A stretch of 64,000 nt of DNA from Trifolium pratense (GCF_020283565.1 NC_060060.1:27900001-27964000), one strand, 5' to 3'. Counted from the first letter of the stretch, positions 1 through 12,189 are shown. Numbers and translations are program-made. The notes: generated from the letters alone by a model not told the origin.

Positions 1-1170
1 CTTGCTCGTCTATGTCGACGACATCATTGTTACGGGGAGCTCCTCGACAGAATTGTCTCGTCTCATTGCTACACTTGCTGCCCGTTTCTCATTGAAAGAT
101 CTTGGCTATCTCAATTATTTCCTGGGTGTTGAAGTCATTCCTTCCGCTGCGGGCATGTTTCTTTCACAACGGAAATACATCACTGATCTCCTTCAAAAGT
201 CGGGCATGACAGAAGCTAAACCAGCGTCCACTCCAATAACTGCTACTCCTCCGCTGCTCAAAAACTCTGGTGATCCCTTGCCCTCCCCGACTGAATACCG
301 AGCACTAGTTGGAAGTCTCCAATACTTGAGTCTTACTCGACCAGACATTGCCTTCGCGACCAACAAACTTGCTCAGTTCATGCAGAACCCGAGCACCATG
401 CACTGGTTGGCTCTCAAGCGCCTACTTCGCTATCTGGCCGGCTCTTGCGACAAAGGCATTTTCATCTCCGCGACTGCTCCCCTGAACTTTCATGCGTACT
501 CAGATGCGGACTGGGCGGGTGACAAAGATGATTACATCTCTACCACTGGTTACCTGCTCTATCTTGGCGACACCCCCATCTCTTGGAGTTCCCGCAAGCA
601 ACGCTCGATTGCTCGATCATCCACTGAAGCTGAATATAAAGCCTTGGCCGACACGGCCAGTGAACTCCTTTGGGTACTCTCTTTGTTCACTGAACTTGGT
701 CACACTCCTACAGCTGGTCCTGTCATCTACTGCGACAATCTTGGTGCTACACATCTGAGTGCTAATCCTGTCTTCCACTCCAGAATGAAGCACATAGCCT
801 TAGCTTATCACTTTGTCCGTGAAAACGTTCAACGTGGCCGTTTTCGTGTTTCCTTCGTCTCTACCAACGACCAGCTTGCTGACATTCTCACCAAGCCTCT
901 GCTTCGCCCCCGGTTCGAGTTTCTACTATCCAAGTTGCATCTTTCTTCCAGGTCGCCCAACTTGCGGGGGGATATCAAACATAATTAGTATTTAATTATT
1001 ATCATTATTATTTTAGGATTTGTATAAAGTCTATAGAGTCAATCACCTTAATTGTTGGAGATATTTGTTCCTTAATTTACTCCAATTAGGTTACTATACT
1101 TGTGTATATATACACCTCTTGTAAACTCTCAAAAGTAATGCAATATACAACTTTATTCATTCCTTTATAT
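1..1170 (+). mobile_element. Copia LTR retrotransposon, 3' end with probable 3' LTR
   Basis: The RT-RNase H frame is followed by a polypurine tract (GCGGGGGGA around 964-972). After it comes an AT-rich segment of about 200 bp with a TATA-like stretch near 1104-1112 and a short tail, as in small Copia 3' LTRs. The other LTR is outside the window, so the LTR borders (about 971-1170) are approximate. Confidence 0.75.
2..988 (+). CDS. Copia polyprotein, C-terminal RT-RNase H part (cut by window edge)
   Basis: The reading frame is open from the window edge to a TAG at 986-988. It begins inside reverse transcriptase at the catalytic YVDD box (residues 4-7), continues through the RT thumb and connection, and ends in a Ty1/Copia RNase H domain with DADWAGD (about residues 168-174), SSTEAEY and the final HxxADxxTK-type motif LADILTKPL. 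No stop or frameshift occurs in the visible part. Gag, protease, integrase and the first half of RT lie outside the window. It acts in replication of an LTR retrotransposon. The family call is secure; whether the element is complete cannot be judged. Confidence 0.95.
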   Translation: MLVYVDDIIVTGSSSTELSRLIATLAARFSLKDLGYLNYFLGVEVIPSAAGMFLSQRKYITDLLQKSGMTEAKPASTPITATPPLLKNSGDPLPSPTEYRALVGSLQYLSLTRPDIAFATNKLAQFMQNPSTMHWLALKRLLRYLAGSCDKGIFISATAPLNFHAYSDADWAGDKDDYISTTGYLLYLGDTPISWSSRKQRSIARSSTEAEYKALADTASELLWVLSLFTELGHTPTAGPVIYCDNLGATHLSANPVFHSRMKHIALAYHFVRENVQRGRFRVSFVSTNDQLADILTKPLLRPRFEFLLSKLHLSSRSPNLRGDIKHN

Positions 1171-2804
1171 TATGCACCATTTGAAAAACTTGTACATGTT
1201 AAACATCGCCTATAAGTAAAAGTTATTTTCTAAGTTCATTCAATAACAAATATATTTGGTCTATATTATAGACCACATGCATCAATTAATAAATAAACTA
1301 AAAAGTGAAATTTTATTATATAAAACCCAAGGAAATATAAAATAATTTTAACAGGACACTCAATACTGGAGCTGATCCTTGTTGTTAATGTTCCCGAGCT
1401 ACTCCCATAGACTTCAAATAAGACACTCCCCCATGGAATTTCTTTTAAAGGTGCAAATTGGCATCCTTTATCCGTATCATTTGTTTGTTGATAAAATGTC
1501 TACTATACGTGTTAGGTGACTCTTATATCATTAGATTAAATTGCATTTTTAATCCCCTAAATTTTATAAATTTGTGATTTTGACCCCCTAATTTTCAAAT
1601 AGCACTTTTGACCCTTATGTTTGTCCCATTTTGTAAAAGGACAATTTTGACCAAGTCAATACTGACGTGAAAAATCATTTAAATGACTTAGCTGCCACGT
1701 CAACTTCTTTTGCCATCTAATAAATAAATAAAAAATAGAAAAATTAAATAAAAACAAATTGAAGGAAGACACATTCAAAATCGGTTATGGATCGATCTTC
1801 CATTTTCATCTTCGACCATTCCCTCACCCACCATGCTCTCATTCAAAACTCCTCTGTTTTCTCCTACCTCCCTAAAGCACTCCCCACCTCCATAATCACC
1901 ACAGCAACCAACATAACATTAGTTCTTAAATTAACCAATTGATATGTTCCACCACTTCTTGGATTTTGTTTTTCAAGACTTTCTGAAAAATGGCAAAGGT
2001 TCTAACACTTCGTGTTCGAGTTATGTCTAATGGTTAAAGTTTTAATTTTATCCAACAAAGCCACATTAGACACCATCTTGTTCTTGAATATTTAATAATT
2101 ACGCGCCTTCTAAATGGACCTAACAATAGAGACATATCCCTACAAATTCTCCGTAAGTTCTTAAATGGATGATAAAGTGTGCACATTCTTGGTAATGAAA
2201 TAAGTGATAAAGCGTGAACATTCTCCATAAATTCTTAAATGAAGATAAAGTCTCTCTTAAGAAATATTTGTTGACATTTTCACAATAGTACTTCCACTGC
2301 AACTCTTTCGTAATAGTCTCGTCAGCTTCTCACTTTAGCTACGGGGGCGATGACAAGAATTTATATGATTTTTTAGATAGTTTTTAAGTTATTTTAGTAG
2401 TTTTTAGTAAGTTTCAAGACCAAAGCATGAAAAATAGCTAAGGAAATAAAGTTATTTGATCAAAAAATAGAATTGAAGAAATTACACAAAAGGAGCAAAA
2501 AAGAGGAGAAAATGGCCGGTTACATTGTGTCACGATGAGGAATTATTTATTTGAAGAAAATCTGACATATTTTGGAAAAGAATCAGCACCTATTGTGCCA
2601 CGGTGGAAGCCATTGTGGGACGATGATTGATTGTGAGAGATTGTGTCGTGATGGAAAGCTCAAGTCCAACTTTAAAAAAAAAAGAAAGATAAAAGGCGAA
2701 TATGTTACGATTAAATAAGGATATGTGGGTATTTATATTTGATTCCTAAGCATTTGATTTAATAAGTTATTTGCGCATTAAATGTATTCAATTCGTTTTT
2801 TTGT
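1171..2804. other. Intergenic, repeat-derived
   Basis: No supported gene. Around 1530-1735 the sequence has the pattern 'aaattgcatttttaatcccc' followed by repeated 'cctaa-tttt' phrases and a 'gccacgtcaac' phrase. This is a common legume non-autonomous repeat and recurs in degenerate form near 32650-32760 and 60610-60830. The rest is AT-rich with no readable frame. Confidence 0.5.
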
Positions 2805-2957
2805 CAGGTAGTCTAGTGGTTAGAAAATCATTCTTTAAGGTGAATACGTGGGTGTACTAGGGTTCAAACCCTAAATTTCTGCATATTATATGCAATGTTT
2901 TTACCAACTAAGTTATATTCACATAATATGTCAAAAAAAGAAGTTATATTCACATAA
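2805..2957 (+). mobile_element. tRNA-derived SINE
   Basis: A tRNA-like head carries a box A-like stretch (tagtctagtggttag, about 2812-2826) and a box B (gggttcaaaccct, about 2861-2873), the two internal Pol III promoter elements. The following body ends near a short A-run. A second event inside its 3' part duplicated 17 bp (see 2910-2957). A flanking duplication for the SINE itself was not found. Confidence 0.6.
2910..2957. mobile_element. Micro-insertion a: 14 nt between 17-bp direct repeats
   Basis: Direct repeats at 2910-2926 and 2941-2957 (aagttatattcacataa) are identical. The 14 nt between them read TATGTCAAAAAAAG. It looks like the last bases plus poly(A) of a retroposon with its target-site duplication. 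Confidence 0.6.
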
Positions 2958-3380
2958 ATTATTTTTCTTATAAATGTAATCATATTCATGATTTGTAAAT
3001 TAGTAAATGTGTATACATTTTTCGATTATTATTTAAAGTTTTAATTGATCAACAAATATGGAAAAAACACAGTTTACTACTTAAATAGCTAACTCAGGCG
3101 CACAAAATATGGAAAAACAACTACTTAAAGTTTGTTATTTAAGTAGTGAATTTTGTCTCTTCAAATTTTATCCCCCCTTAAACATTAGCTGATTATGTTG
3201 CGAGGGTGATATTTTTAAAATTTGAGCGGATGCTCGAGAAAATCAAGGGGGCGTGAAAAGAAACCTTCACTTAGATGTGGTAAAGTCTAATCCTAACGCC
3301 CATTTTTTTTTGGAATAATCCCAACCCCATTGGTAAAAAAAGAAAAAAAAAATTGTTACCTTTTCTTTTGACCAAAATAT

Positions 3381-3422
3381 AATTTGTTTCCGATGTAAAA
3401 AAAAAAAAAAAAATTTGTTTCC
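3381..3422. mobile_element. Micro-insertion j: poly(A) insert between 11-bp repeats
   Basis: aatttgtttcc occurs at 3381-3391 and again at 3412-3422. The 20-nt insert is GATGT followed by an A-run. It has the same architecture as the other micro-insertions in this window. Confidence 0.5.
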
Positions 3423-3541
3423 TTATTTTTCTGGGCAACTAAAAACAACCTAGCAAAATAAAAGTACTAACATTTTAGATTCATCGAACCAAGACGTAAT
3501 TTGTTTCTATAATTTAGTGTCACTCATCATCAATTCTATTA

Positions 3542-3828
3542 ATGGCTTTCAAATGTTTCACAATAAAAACTAATAAATTTCTTCAAAGACTCACGAGAAC
3601 CATCGATTGTGGAGAATTGAAAACGAAGCTTCAAACTATTTCATGGTATTCTATTTCATGTGCATATAGTACAACAATGCGTATCTCTCTTTATTTCCTT
3701 TTTCATGTATTGTTTATTCAATTTTTAATTTGATTAATTTTTTGCTTCGTTGAAATTATGACAGGTTTATATTGGAATCTTCCACTATCAATGGTTTGCA
3801 TGAGAAGAATAGAAAAAAGAGAGGTTAG
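3542..3828 (+). CDS. Possible small two-exon gene, unidentified
   Basis: An ATG at 3542 opens a frame that can be spliced with good plant signals: exon 1 3542-3645 (donor GTATTC) and exon 2 3765-3828 (acceptor ATGACAG, T-rich tract before it). The joined frame gives 55 residues, basic, ending in NRKKRG before a TAG at 3826-3828. I see no signal peptide, no known motif and no homologue in the window. Unspliced, the frame runs on to 3733 and ends without features. It may be a gene remnant or chance; only the in-phase splice pair supports it. Confidence 0.25.
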
Positions 3829-4163
3829 TTTTTAGTCTATAGTTAGGTTTGGACTTTATTCTTTCAAATTTCGATCATTTTTTAATTTGACATTTAGTGG
3901 TTCTTGGTTGTTTGAAAAAGTTCAATTTTGGGTTCTCCATTGTTTTTTAAATATGGAAAAGTACAATTTGTGTTTTGTTGTATAGTGCTTATGTATATAA
4001 AGTGTCAACTAAAAAAGTAAATGTTGTGGCACCACGTTAACGATAATCTTTGATACTATATTTTATTTGATATTATTTTATTGTAAGCATATGTTTGGTT
4101 GATCGGTGGACAATCGACGTTGTGAGCTTAGAGCTCTAGAATCGCGAGTTTTAGAAAACTTAA

Positions 4164-4471
4164 GCGTGTGTTTGGTTCTGCGGCGGAGAGAATTGATTTT
4201 GGCAGGATTGATTCTGTAAAATTGATTCTGGTCAAAATTGATTTTAAGCTGAAGTGGTTTATGTTTGGATATATTCATAAAAAAGTGAGTTGAACAAAAA
4301 ATTTGAGTGTAAAAATCAATTCTAGAATCAGAAGCTACGATTTCTAGCTTCAAGTAGAATCAATTCTGGAGGCAGAATCAATTCTACTTTTGAGAAACCA
4401 AACAAGTCAGAATCAATTCTACACGTCCAGAATCAATTCTGGATGCTCCAGAATTGAAACCAAACATACAC
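4164..4471. mobile_element. Tourist-like MITE
   Basis: Ends are GCGTGTGTTTGGTT at the left and, read inward from the right, GTGTATGTTTGGTT. The element is flanked by the trinucleotide TAA on both sides (4161-4163 and 4472-4474), as expected for PIF/Harbinger-derived MITEs. The interior is rich in 'agaattgattct' palindromes. 308 bp, no coding capacity. Confidence 0.65.
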
Positions 4472-4474
4472 TAA

Positions 4475-4888
4475 GTGTATGCTTGATTTCACTTTTGGAG
4501 GAGATTATTTGATTCTAGAGGAGTAAAATTGATTTTGACATGTTGGGATGTTTTCGAGTAGAATTGAATTTGTTCCAGAATCAATTCTAAATTGAAGCTA
4601 AAATTTTTAGTTTTTGCCTGCAGTCCTGTGTAATTGATTTTGCAGGCTCAAATGTGTTGTTTAATACTCCCGCTAGTCTCCTATATAAGCAAATATTAAT
4701 TTCTCAGGTTCATTGAATAACTGATGTATTTTTGCTTATATATGAGACCGGAGGGAGACGAGGAGTAAACTTTTACATGAATATATCCAAATATAAACTA
4801 CTTGTATTCACTTCACTTTTAGTTAGAATCAATATTACAAAGTCGATTAAGTCAAAATAAGTTTTTATCAACGCTTAACCAAACACAC
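4475..4888. mobile_element. Second Tourist-like MITE, abutting the first
   Basis: Begins directly after the TAA that ends the first MITE and finishes with AACCAAACACAC followed by TAA (4889-4891). It shares the 'attgattct' interior with its neighbour. It is lengthened by a Stowaway-like insertion at 4667-4765. Confidence 0.55.
4667..4765. mobile_element. Stowaway-like MITE nested in the Tourist-like MITE
   Basis: Starts CTCC and ends GGAG, flanked by TA on each side (4665-4666 and 4766-4767). Imperfect inverted ends contain TATATAAGCAAA on both arms. 99 bp, typical of Tc1/mariner-derived Stowaway elements. Confidence 0.6.
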
Positions 4889-4891
4889 TAA

Positions 4892-6230
4892 ATGTATAGC
4901 ATAATGGTACACAGTGATTTTCCACCATGATTTTGGTGTTTTTCAAACACACTAAGTATGGTTGTCTATTGAGCATTGTTGTTGATGAGTCAAACATGAT
5001 TGTAGTCTTTGTTATTTCTGGTAGAATTTGTTCATTCTTGGAACATTATTAAGGTTTAACTCAAACAAGTTGGCTTATTAGTGACACCCCACTAGGTTTT
5101 TTGAGGGTTAATATGTACATGGTCCGTGGTTCAAATCTTGTGAAAACGAAATCCTTATGAAGAGGGTATTCCCAACTGACACCGATTCAAAACTCTGAAA
5201 AACAAATCAATCTGAGTGATTATTTTTCTACAGGCAAATGTTAATAAGTTAGTGGTTATATTAGTTTTCAGAATTTGAACTGTGGACGTCCCTACTTTAA
5301 ACTTCTTCTGTGTTGAACTGGTGCAAACCAAACCTCTGACATAACTATCTCCGAAGGAGGAAACTTGTCGATGGATATTCATAAAAAAAACAATATTAAG
5401 ATTTAATAATTTGATTAATTTTTAACTTTGTATGAGATTGATGTACTTATATAGAAGCCGGATTATTATTTCTAAGAAACAGCATAAACAGATTTACACT
5501 TATATTAATCACACCTGTTTTTCATTGATGTGGTGGTGTTTCACATGTTGAAGCCATTAAATTGTTAAAACTATTATATTGGGTATTCGAAGCCATGAAC
5601 TGGTGATATTCGAGAATTTGTTATCATTAGACTTAAAATGACAATGTTAATGTATGTGTATCTCTGGAATAACTTATCTTGCATGTACAATTTCAAAAAA
5701 AAATATGTTAACTAAGTTACATGCACATAATAGATTTAAAATTTCACAATCAATATCCCTCTATTTCAAACTGATTTATCATGTTATCTTTAATTTAGTA
5801 TCCTAATTGTCCTCATAATATCTTCCAAGACATAGTGTCAGTGGAATTGTTAGGCGTGATAAACCAAAATTCAATTTGTTTCTGTTTTCACCTTTTGGAC
5901 TCCTTGGTCATTGATTAAGGAAAACAAATACAACTTGTCCTGTGATTTAATTTAATAAATATATAATAATTTCCAACTGTTGGTAAGCTTTGCTCTTTCT
6001 CACACTATATATATCCTTTCAATCCTAACCATTCTTCATAAAAAGTAAATAATTGAATTGCTTACATGAGAACCTTAATTTCTGATTCTTCCATAAGTTG
6101 TTAATCAGAGTTGAACATTAACCTGGTATTACTTATTTAAAATTTCTAACTATTCATGACAGTGACATGTGTGGTATTTGAATTCACAGCTTATTTTTCT
6201 ATATTTATTCTTTCAGCTTAGCACCAACTT
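4892..6230. other. Intergenic, upstream of the sulfate transporter
   Basis: No supported gene. 5086-5390 has SINE- or repeat-like phrases but no clean ends. The last ~600 bp before 6240 presumably contain the transporter promoter; no individual regulatory site could be assigned by eye. Confidence 0.4.
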
Positions 6231-6239
6231 TTGTCTTGA

Positions 6240-6331
6240 GTTATATAAACCAAAGTACCTTCTCAACAAGTCTTGAAAGTTTTGACCAGTTAGTTACACT
6301 CTTCTGTGAGCTTCCCATCTCTTTCATTCAG
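6240..6331 (+). promoter_or_regulatory. Core promoter and 5' leader exon of the sulfate transporter
   Basis: A TATA box (TTATATAAAC, 6241-6250) precedes a leader of about 60 nt. It ends at a plausible donor (CAG|GTTGGT, 6331/6332). A matching acceptor (TTGAATTGCAG, ending 6655) lies 24 nt before the start codon, so the 5' UTR probably contains a ~324-bp intron. This is inferred from signals only. Confidence 0.55.
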
Positions 6332-6679
6332 GTTGGTTAAATCTTTTTGAGCTATTACTCAGTTAGTAAGATCTCTATAATCACTATATAGAGGTGCTTA
6401 TGTACCTCATTTTTGTTCACACTTGTGTTATATACACCAAAGCTTTAGGTTGTACTTTTAACTATGAAACTCTACAATTATAGAAGTTTAATGCAATATA
6501 AACCAAGTTCTTATGAATCCACGAGGTGCAAGTTTAGTAGTCAGAGTTTGACCGTTGTAAAATGGTCATTAGTGTTACTTTATTTAATAATAATATTGTT
6601 AAACTATTTTAATTTCAGTAGCTAATAGATGCAAACTTTTTAACTTGAATTGCAGTGAAAGTGATCGTCGACGTTCTCA

Positions 6680-9600
6680 ATGAGTCATCCAGCTGATGAA
6701 AATGTTGAAACAAAAGAGATGGATAGTAGAAGTTTGTCTTCTTCGCAAGGTCAGGAACCATACGTGCACAAGGTTGGAGTTCCTCCAAAACAAAACCTCT
6801 TTAAGGAATTTCGATACACAGTAAAAGAAACATTCTTCTCGGATGATCCTCTACGGCCTTTTAAGGATCAGACGAAGTCCCGGAAGTTCATTCTGGGAAT
6901 TGAAGCTATATTCCCTATACTTGGTTGGGGAAGAACTTATAACCTCAAAAAGTTTAGAGGAGATCTTATTGCCGGTTTAACTATTGCAAGTCTCTGCATT
7001 CCTCAGGTAAATTTACTTTAAAATGTTGTGCCTTTGAAGAACCGATAGATAGTTCATGACATGAGTACTGAATTGTAATTCATATTACTTATTCCATTTT
7101 TTATGTTTTGATATATTGGGTTTGAAAACAGGATATTGGATACGCAAAGCTTGCAAATTTGTCTCCTCAGTATGGACTGTGTAAGACTCTTATTTCTCAT
7201 CACAATCTCAAGTTTTCTGTGTTTTTATTTGGATGTAAGACTGAGTAATTTTGTGTTTTGGTCTACCCTTTATAGATTCAAGCTTTGTTCCACCACTGAT
7301 ATATGCGGTCATGGGGAGTTCACGTGACATTGCGATAGGACCAGTGGCAGTGGTTTCTCTCTTGTTGGGGACTTTACTCCAGAATGAAATTGATCCAAAT
7401 ACAAATCCAACAGAATATAGAAGACTCGCTTTTACTGCCACATTTTTTGCTGGGATTACACAGGCAACTCTTGGAGTTTTTAGGTATGGCACATTTGTTC
7501 TACGCAAGTTTAGATTTGAATTTTTCTAGCACTAGTATTTTATGATACACACACCGAACACAACACTGACACGTAGACACTGGTTATCTATATCTGTTCT
7601 ATACTATATATAATCTATACTATATATAAAGAGAATACATGAGTTTTGGTGTGGACTTTTCATAATACCAACAATATCCTTGATTTTTTTAGTAGCAACA
7701 AAAATCTTTTATTAACAAACTCACCATACATAAAGCACATCTTTTTTTAGCATAAAAAATCTTTTATTAACAAACTCACCGTAAATTAGACACAGACTTG
7801 CTAGTAGTTTAATAAAAAGAAAGTGAATGAATGCAACCACACTTGTCGGTGGTGTCAGACACCGGGGTGAAAGCCTTTAATCCAAAGTTTGGGTGCTACA
7901 TATCTAGTGTTAGTGCTCTATACGTGTGCAGTGTGCTACCAATCTCTTATGCTAATGACATTCCAATTTGGGTGATCTTTTGAGCAGATTAGGATTTTTG
8001 ATTGATTTCCTATCTCATGCTGCAATTGTCGGTTTTATGGGCGGAGCTGCCATCACAATTGCTCTTCAACAGCTTAAGGGTTTCCTTGGGATTGAAAAGT
8101 TCACAAGGAAAACCGATATAATCTCTGTGATGCATTCAGTATTCTCATCAGCCCATCATGGAGTATGCTTTTCATTTCTTTCTCTATACCTGCACGAGAA
8201 AATCAATAATAGAATTTTAAGATATGTGTCTGTGCATGAAAATTCCATTACTGATTAATATCTTAACATTTTGCAGTGGAACTGGCAAACTATATTAATT
8301 GGATCTACCTTTCTTTCTTTTCTTCTGTTTGCCAAGTATATCGTAAGCACTCTTATTCATTTTACTTAACATTTCTTAGACAATTAAAAAATTGTTAGGA
8401 TTGTAATTATTTTCTAATTATATAATGGTACGTTGTTGATCAGGGAAAGAAGGGCCCGAAATTCTTCTGGGTTCCAGCAATTGCTCCATTGATATCTGTT
8501 GTACTCTCCACTTTTTTTGTATACATAACCCGTGCAGACAAACATGGTGTTGCCATTGTAAGTATATATAACCCTCCCTTCTCTTATCCTGAACATTGCA
8601 GATTATAATTGTATTCAGTATTTGTAAAAGTACTATACCTGGCATAAGCACTATGAGACTGTTTAAAAGACCATATGGAAACAATTTATGATAATTTCAT
8701 AAGCTGTTTTCAGCTTATTTACTTAAACTCTCCAAGATAGCTTATGAAAACAACTTACAGTTTATATGAAAACAATTTGATTTTATTTCGACTTTTCTTA
8801 TAGAAATAGATTATACATAATCACTTATATGATAATCTCTTAATTAAGTTGTTTATCCAAAGTAATAAGGGCTTTTGTCTATTGATGTGTGTAGGTAAAA
8901 CACATAGAGAAAGGGATAAATCCATCCTCCGTGAAGGAAATTTATTTTACTGGTGACTACCTTGCGAAAGGTGTTAGAATTGGCATTGTAGCTGGCATGA
9001 TAGCTTTAACTGTAAGCAAACTTTGAGATTATTATTTTCATTCAAAGAGTTTTTTACCATTTACTTTTGCTTCTAAACTGATATGTTTCTGTTATCAGGA
9101 AGCAATAGCAATTGGAAGAACATTTGCGTCTATGAAGGACTATCAACTGGATGGAAACAAAGAAATGGTGGCATTAGGAGCTATGAATGTTGTTGGTTCA
9201 ATGACTTCCTGTTATGTAGCAACTGGTAAGATAAACGATGTTTTTTGAACCAACCTGTTTTTCCATTGTCAGATACAACTACTGATATATTCCTCGCTAT
9301 TGTCAGGTTCTTTCTCTCGGTCAGCAGTAAATTTCATGGCTGGCTGCGAAACTGCGGTCTCTAATATTGTCATGTCTGTTGTTGTGTTCTTAACCTTGCA
9401 ATTTATCACGCCTCTTTTCAAATACACTCCAAATGCCATTCTTGCTTCAATCATCATTTGTGCCGTCATCAACCTTGTAGACTATAAGGCAGCAATTTTG
9501 ATATGGAAAATTGATAAATTTGACTTTGTTGCTTGCATGGGAGCATTTTTCGGGGTCGTTTTTGCCTCGGTTGAGATAGGACTTTTGATTGCTGTAAGTT

Positions 9601-11150
9601 CCAACACTCAGTTATCTTATTATGCTATGTTACTATAATTTTAAAGCAGTTTCTAATTCGTTATTATTGTTAAATGTTGTGGCAGGTTTCTATATCCTTT
9701 GCAAAAATCTTATTGCAAGTCACGAGGCCCCGAACTGCTATTCTAGGGAAGATCCCTAGGACAACTGTTTATAGAAACATCCAGCAATATCCAGAGGCAA
9801 CAAGGGTTCCTGGTGTACTGATTATAAGAGTTGATTCTGCAATATATTTTTCCAACTCCAATTATGTTAAAGAAAGGTAACAACGCATTCCCCTCTGTTT
9901 GTATAGTTCTCTTAGGCAGATCATTTATTATTTTTTGGCAATTACTTAAATAGATAAGCCATAAGGGCAGAGATTGTATATGGTTCAGAAAATGTTAGGA
10001 GTCTACATAAATTTTTAATCTACAGTTGCACTCGTAATTATTGTGGTAAAATATAGCTGATGCGGCGGTAATTATGACTGCTGAGACCTCAAAGACCTTT
10101 AGCGTCACGGCTACCATTGTAGTTGCGGACTGTTTTTCAAAAACATGGGATATGTATGTATCTTAAATTTGAATTGTTTGTCTAATTATTCAACAGAATC
10201 GAATAGTGTTTCACTTTTCTCATGTACACAACTATTATAAATTGATATTTTTCCTTGTTTTTGGTATCAAATCATATTTCTAATGCTCAAGGACTATTCT
10301 CTTGCAGGATACTAAGATGGCTTATGGATGAGGAAGAACGGGTGAATAGAGACTACCAAACTCGAATCCAATTTTTGATAGTTGAGATGTCACGTGAGTG
10401 TCTAAATTTTTCCTTTGTCCTCGATTCAACTAAGCACATACTATTGGATTGTTGTGCTTAACCTCAAATTCGTGTTTAATTTTTTGCAGCTGTTACTGAC
10501 ATTGATACTAGTGGCATCCATGCCCTGGAAGAGTTATTTAGAAGTCTTCAGAAGAGAGAGGTTCAGGTAATAATCAAACTATGGTACTGTTTGGATTGGA
10601 TAAACAACTTAATTAAATGTTTATTTATAAGCTATTTCTGTGACAAAAAGATAAATAAAGTCAAATTGTTTTCATATAAACAACTGTTGTATAAGCAATT
10701 ATTGAGAGCATGAAAACATGCTGAAATAACTTATAGACATGTAAATGACATAAACTGTTTTCATATAGGCCATAAGTTGTTTTCATAAGCTATTGTTGAG
10801 AACATATCAAAAAAAGCTGAAAACAACTTATAGGCATGTCAATATCCTAGACTATTTTCATAAACTCATCCAAATAGTCTCACAAATGTTTATGTCAGCC
10901 GATAAACTCAAATAAGTCAATTAAAATAACAAAATTTCAAAACTATATAATATAATGTGACAATTATATATATCTTAACTAAAAAAGTTACCTCTTTTTT
11001 GAGCAGCTTGTACTTGCAAATCCTGGTCCACTAGTGATAGACAAACTCCACACATCCAACTTTGCAAATTTTCTTGGTGAAGACAAGATCTTCCTGACTG
11101 TTGCTGAGGCTGTTGCATACTGTTCTCCCAAGCTAGCTGAGGAACCTTGA
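6680..11150 (+). CDS. SULTR1: High-affinity sulfate transporter, SULTR group 1
   Basis: Thirteen exons join in phase into 655 codons plus TGA: 6680-7006, 7132-7180, 7276-7483, 7988-8162, 8277-8342, 8444-8557, 8895-9011, 9099-9225, 9307-9593, 9686-9876, 10308-10393, 10490-10566, 11007-11150. All introns are GT-AG. The product is an SLC26/SulP proton-sulfate symporter: a cytosolic N-terminus with YVHKV and PPKQNLF, a multi-pass membrane core with the signature [16 protein letters not shown] (split by intron 1) and [18 protein letters not shown], and a C-terminal STAS domain from about residue 515. The STAS core [13 protein letters not shown] includes a Thr at about residue 589, in the position regulating the Arabidopsis group 1 protein. 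The N-terminal motifs and length match group 1 (root uptake) better than groups 2-4. No lesion was seen. Introns 3, 6 and 12 contain repeat insertions. Confidence 0.96.
7484..7987. repeat. Intron 3 of the sulfate transporter with repeat insertions
   Basis: Holds a Helitron-like 5' terminus, TCTATACTATATATAAAG, from about 7614, preceded by a near copy at 7598. A 26-bp direct duplication (aaaaatcttttattaacaaa... at about 7700 and 7756) flanks a short T-rich segment. No Helitron 3' hairpin was found in the intron. Confidence 0.4.
8640..8880. mobile_element. MITE-like repeat in intron 6 of the sulfate transporter
   Basis: Contains 'ataagctgttttcagctta' and 'agcttatgaaaacaactta' palindromic phrases. 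The same phrases occur in intron 12 (10580-10930), indicating two copies of one legume MITE family within the gene. Borders are approximate. Confidence 0.45.
10579..10930. mobile_element. MITE in intron 12 of the sulfate transporter
   Basis: Imperfect inverted ends: 'actgtttggatt' on the left and 'aactcatccaaatagt' on the right. The interior has repeated 'gttttcataagc' and 'tataagcaatta' phrases shared with the intron 6 copy. Non-coding. Confidence 0.5.
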
Positions 11151-12189
11151 ATGAAAAATGTGGGAAATGTGATTTTACAATTGTTATAGGATACAGGGAA
11201 AAGTGATTAAGAAATGAAGTAAGAATATAGAGAGAAGAGATATGTGGCTTTCAGCTGTGAGTTAGTTGAGGTTGTCACTAGGAAAAAAAAGTTGGTATAA
11301 AAGTGGCCCTTTTTGGTGTTAGTGCGATGGGTAAGTGTCTTATATTACGAGAATGTTAGGAACATACGCTTTAGGCAAATTCTTAACTACTCATTCTATA
11401 AGATTGGGGCAGGTAGCTCATCCTAAGTGTCTTAAGTATATTGGTCCACCAAAAGGTGTTTTATAATATTATTAGAATATAGTTAATTTTCAATTGTTAT
11501 CACACAACTTTTAACGATTGCAAATATACACATGTTCCAATTCATGTTTTCTATCCTTCTCTTCCTTTTTTTTTCTTCGTATTATTCATCATTCTCTTCG
11601 ATCTTCTTCCTCTTGATATGCATCTTAAGGATTCTCAAAAATCTCTTTTTACTTCTTCTCTAAATGCATCTCTTAAGGATTCTCAAACATGTCACAACAT
11701 CAGACCGGAGTTTCTTTCTGGTCTCATATTTCAGGATTTCGGGAAATGTTTTCCAAAATCCTCTTGGATTATATTTTCGAAATTGTTTTGGAATATGTTT
11801 TCCTAAATAACTTGCATATCGAAAAACATTTTTCGCAATACTGAAAAATATATTAAAAAACTGACAATTTCATTTTCAAATGTATATAAAAGGACATTTC
11901 AAAAAAGTTTTCCGAAAAAAATTGTGAGTTGAAAAACGGTTTCCAAAATAAATTTAAAGGCAAAACTATAAATTTGAGGGATCTAAGAGAAACATTCACA
12001 TAGTCTGGCTCATTTTCTTGGTGGAGACTTCTTGTGCTAAATTAATGGGCTTGGCCCAGTGCAAAATAGGAACGAAGTGAGTATGTCAAAATGCACAAAT
12101 ATTATACTGAGAATTTCTTTGGCACTTGCCAATTTTTTTACGCGTCTTACAAAATTATCAAAATACTCTTGCCCGATATTTAATTTGCT
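11151..12189. other. 3' flank of the sulfate transporter, intergenic
   Basis: The 3' UTR probably runs to somewhere near 11420; no canonical AATAAA was found close to the stop. A 'cttaaggattctcaaa' phrase is duplicated at 11624 and 11671. The rest shows no gene. Confidence 0.4.

Noticed and set aside
2805..2900. Possible tRNA gene
   Set aside because: Only the promoter boxes are tRNA-like; no acceptor stem pairing was found.
8163..8258. Open frame extending past exon 4 of the sulfate transporter
   Set aside because: It is intron read-through; the donor at 8163 and acceptor at 8276 restore the transporter motif in phase.
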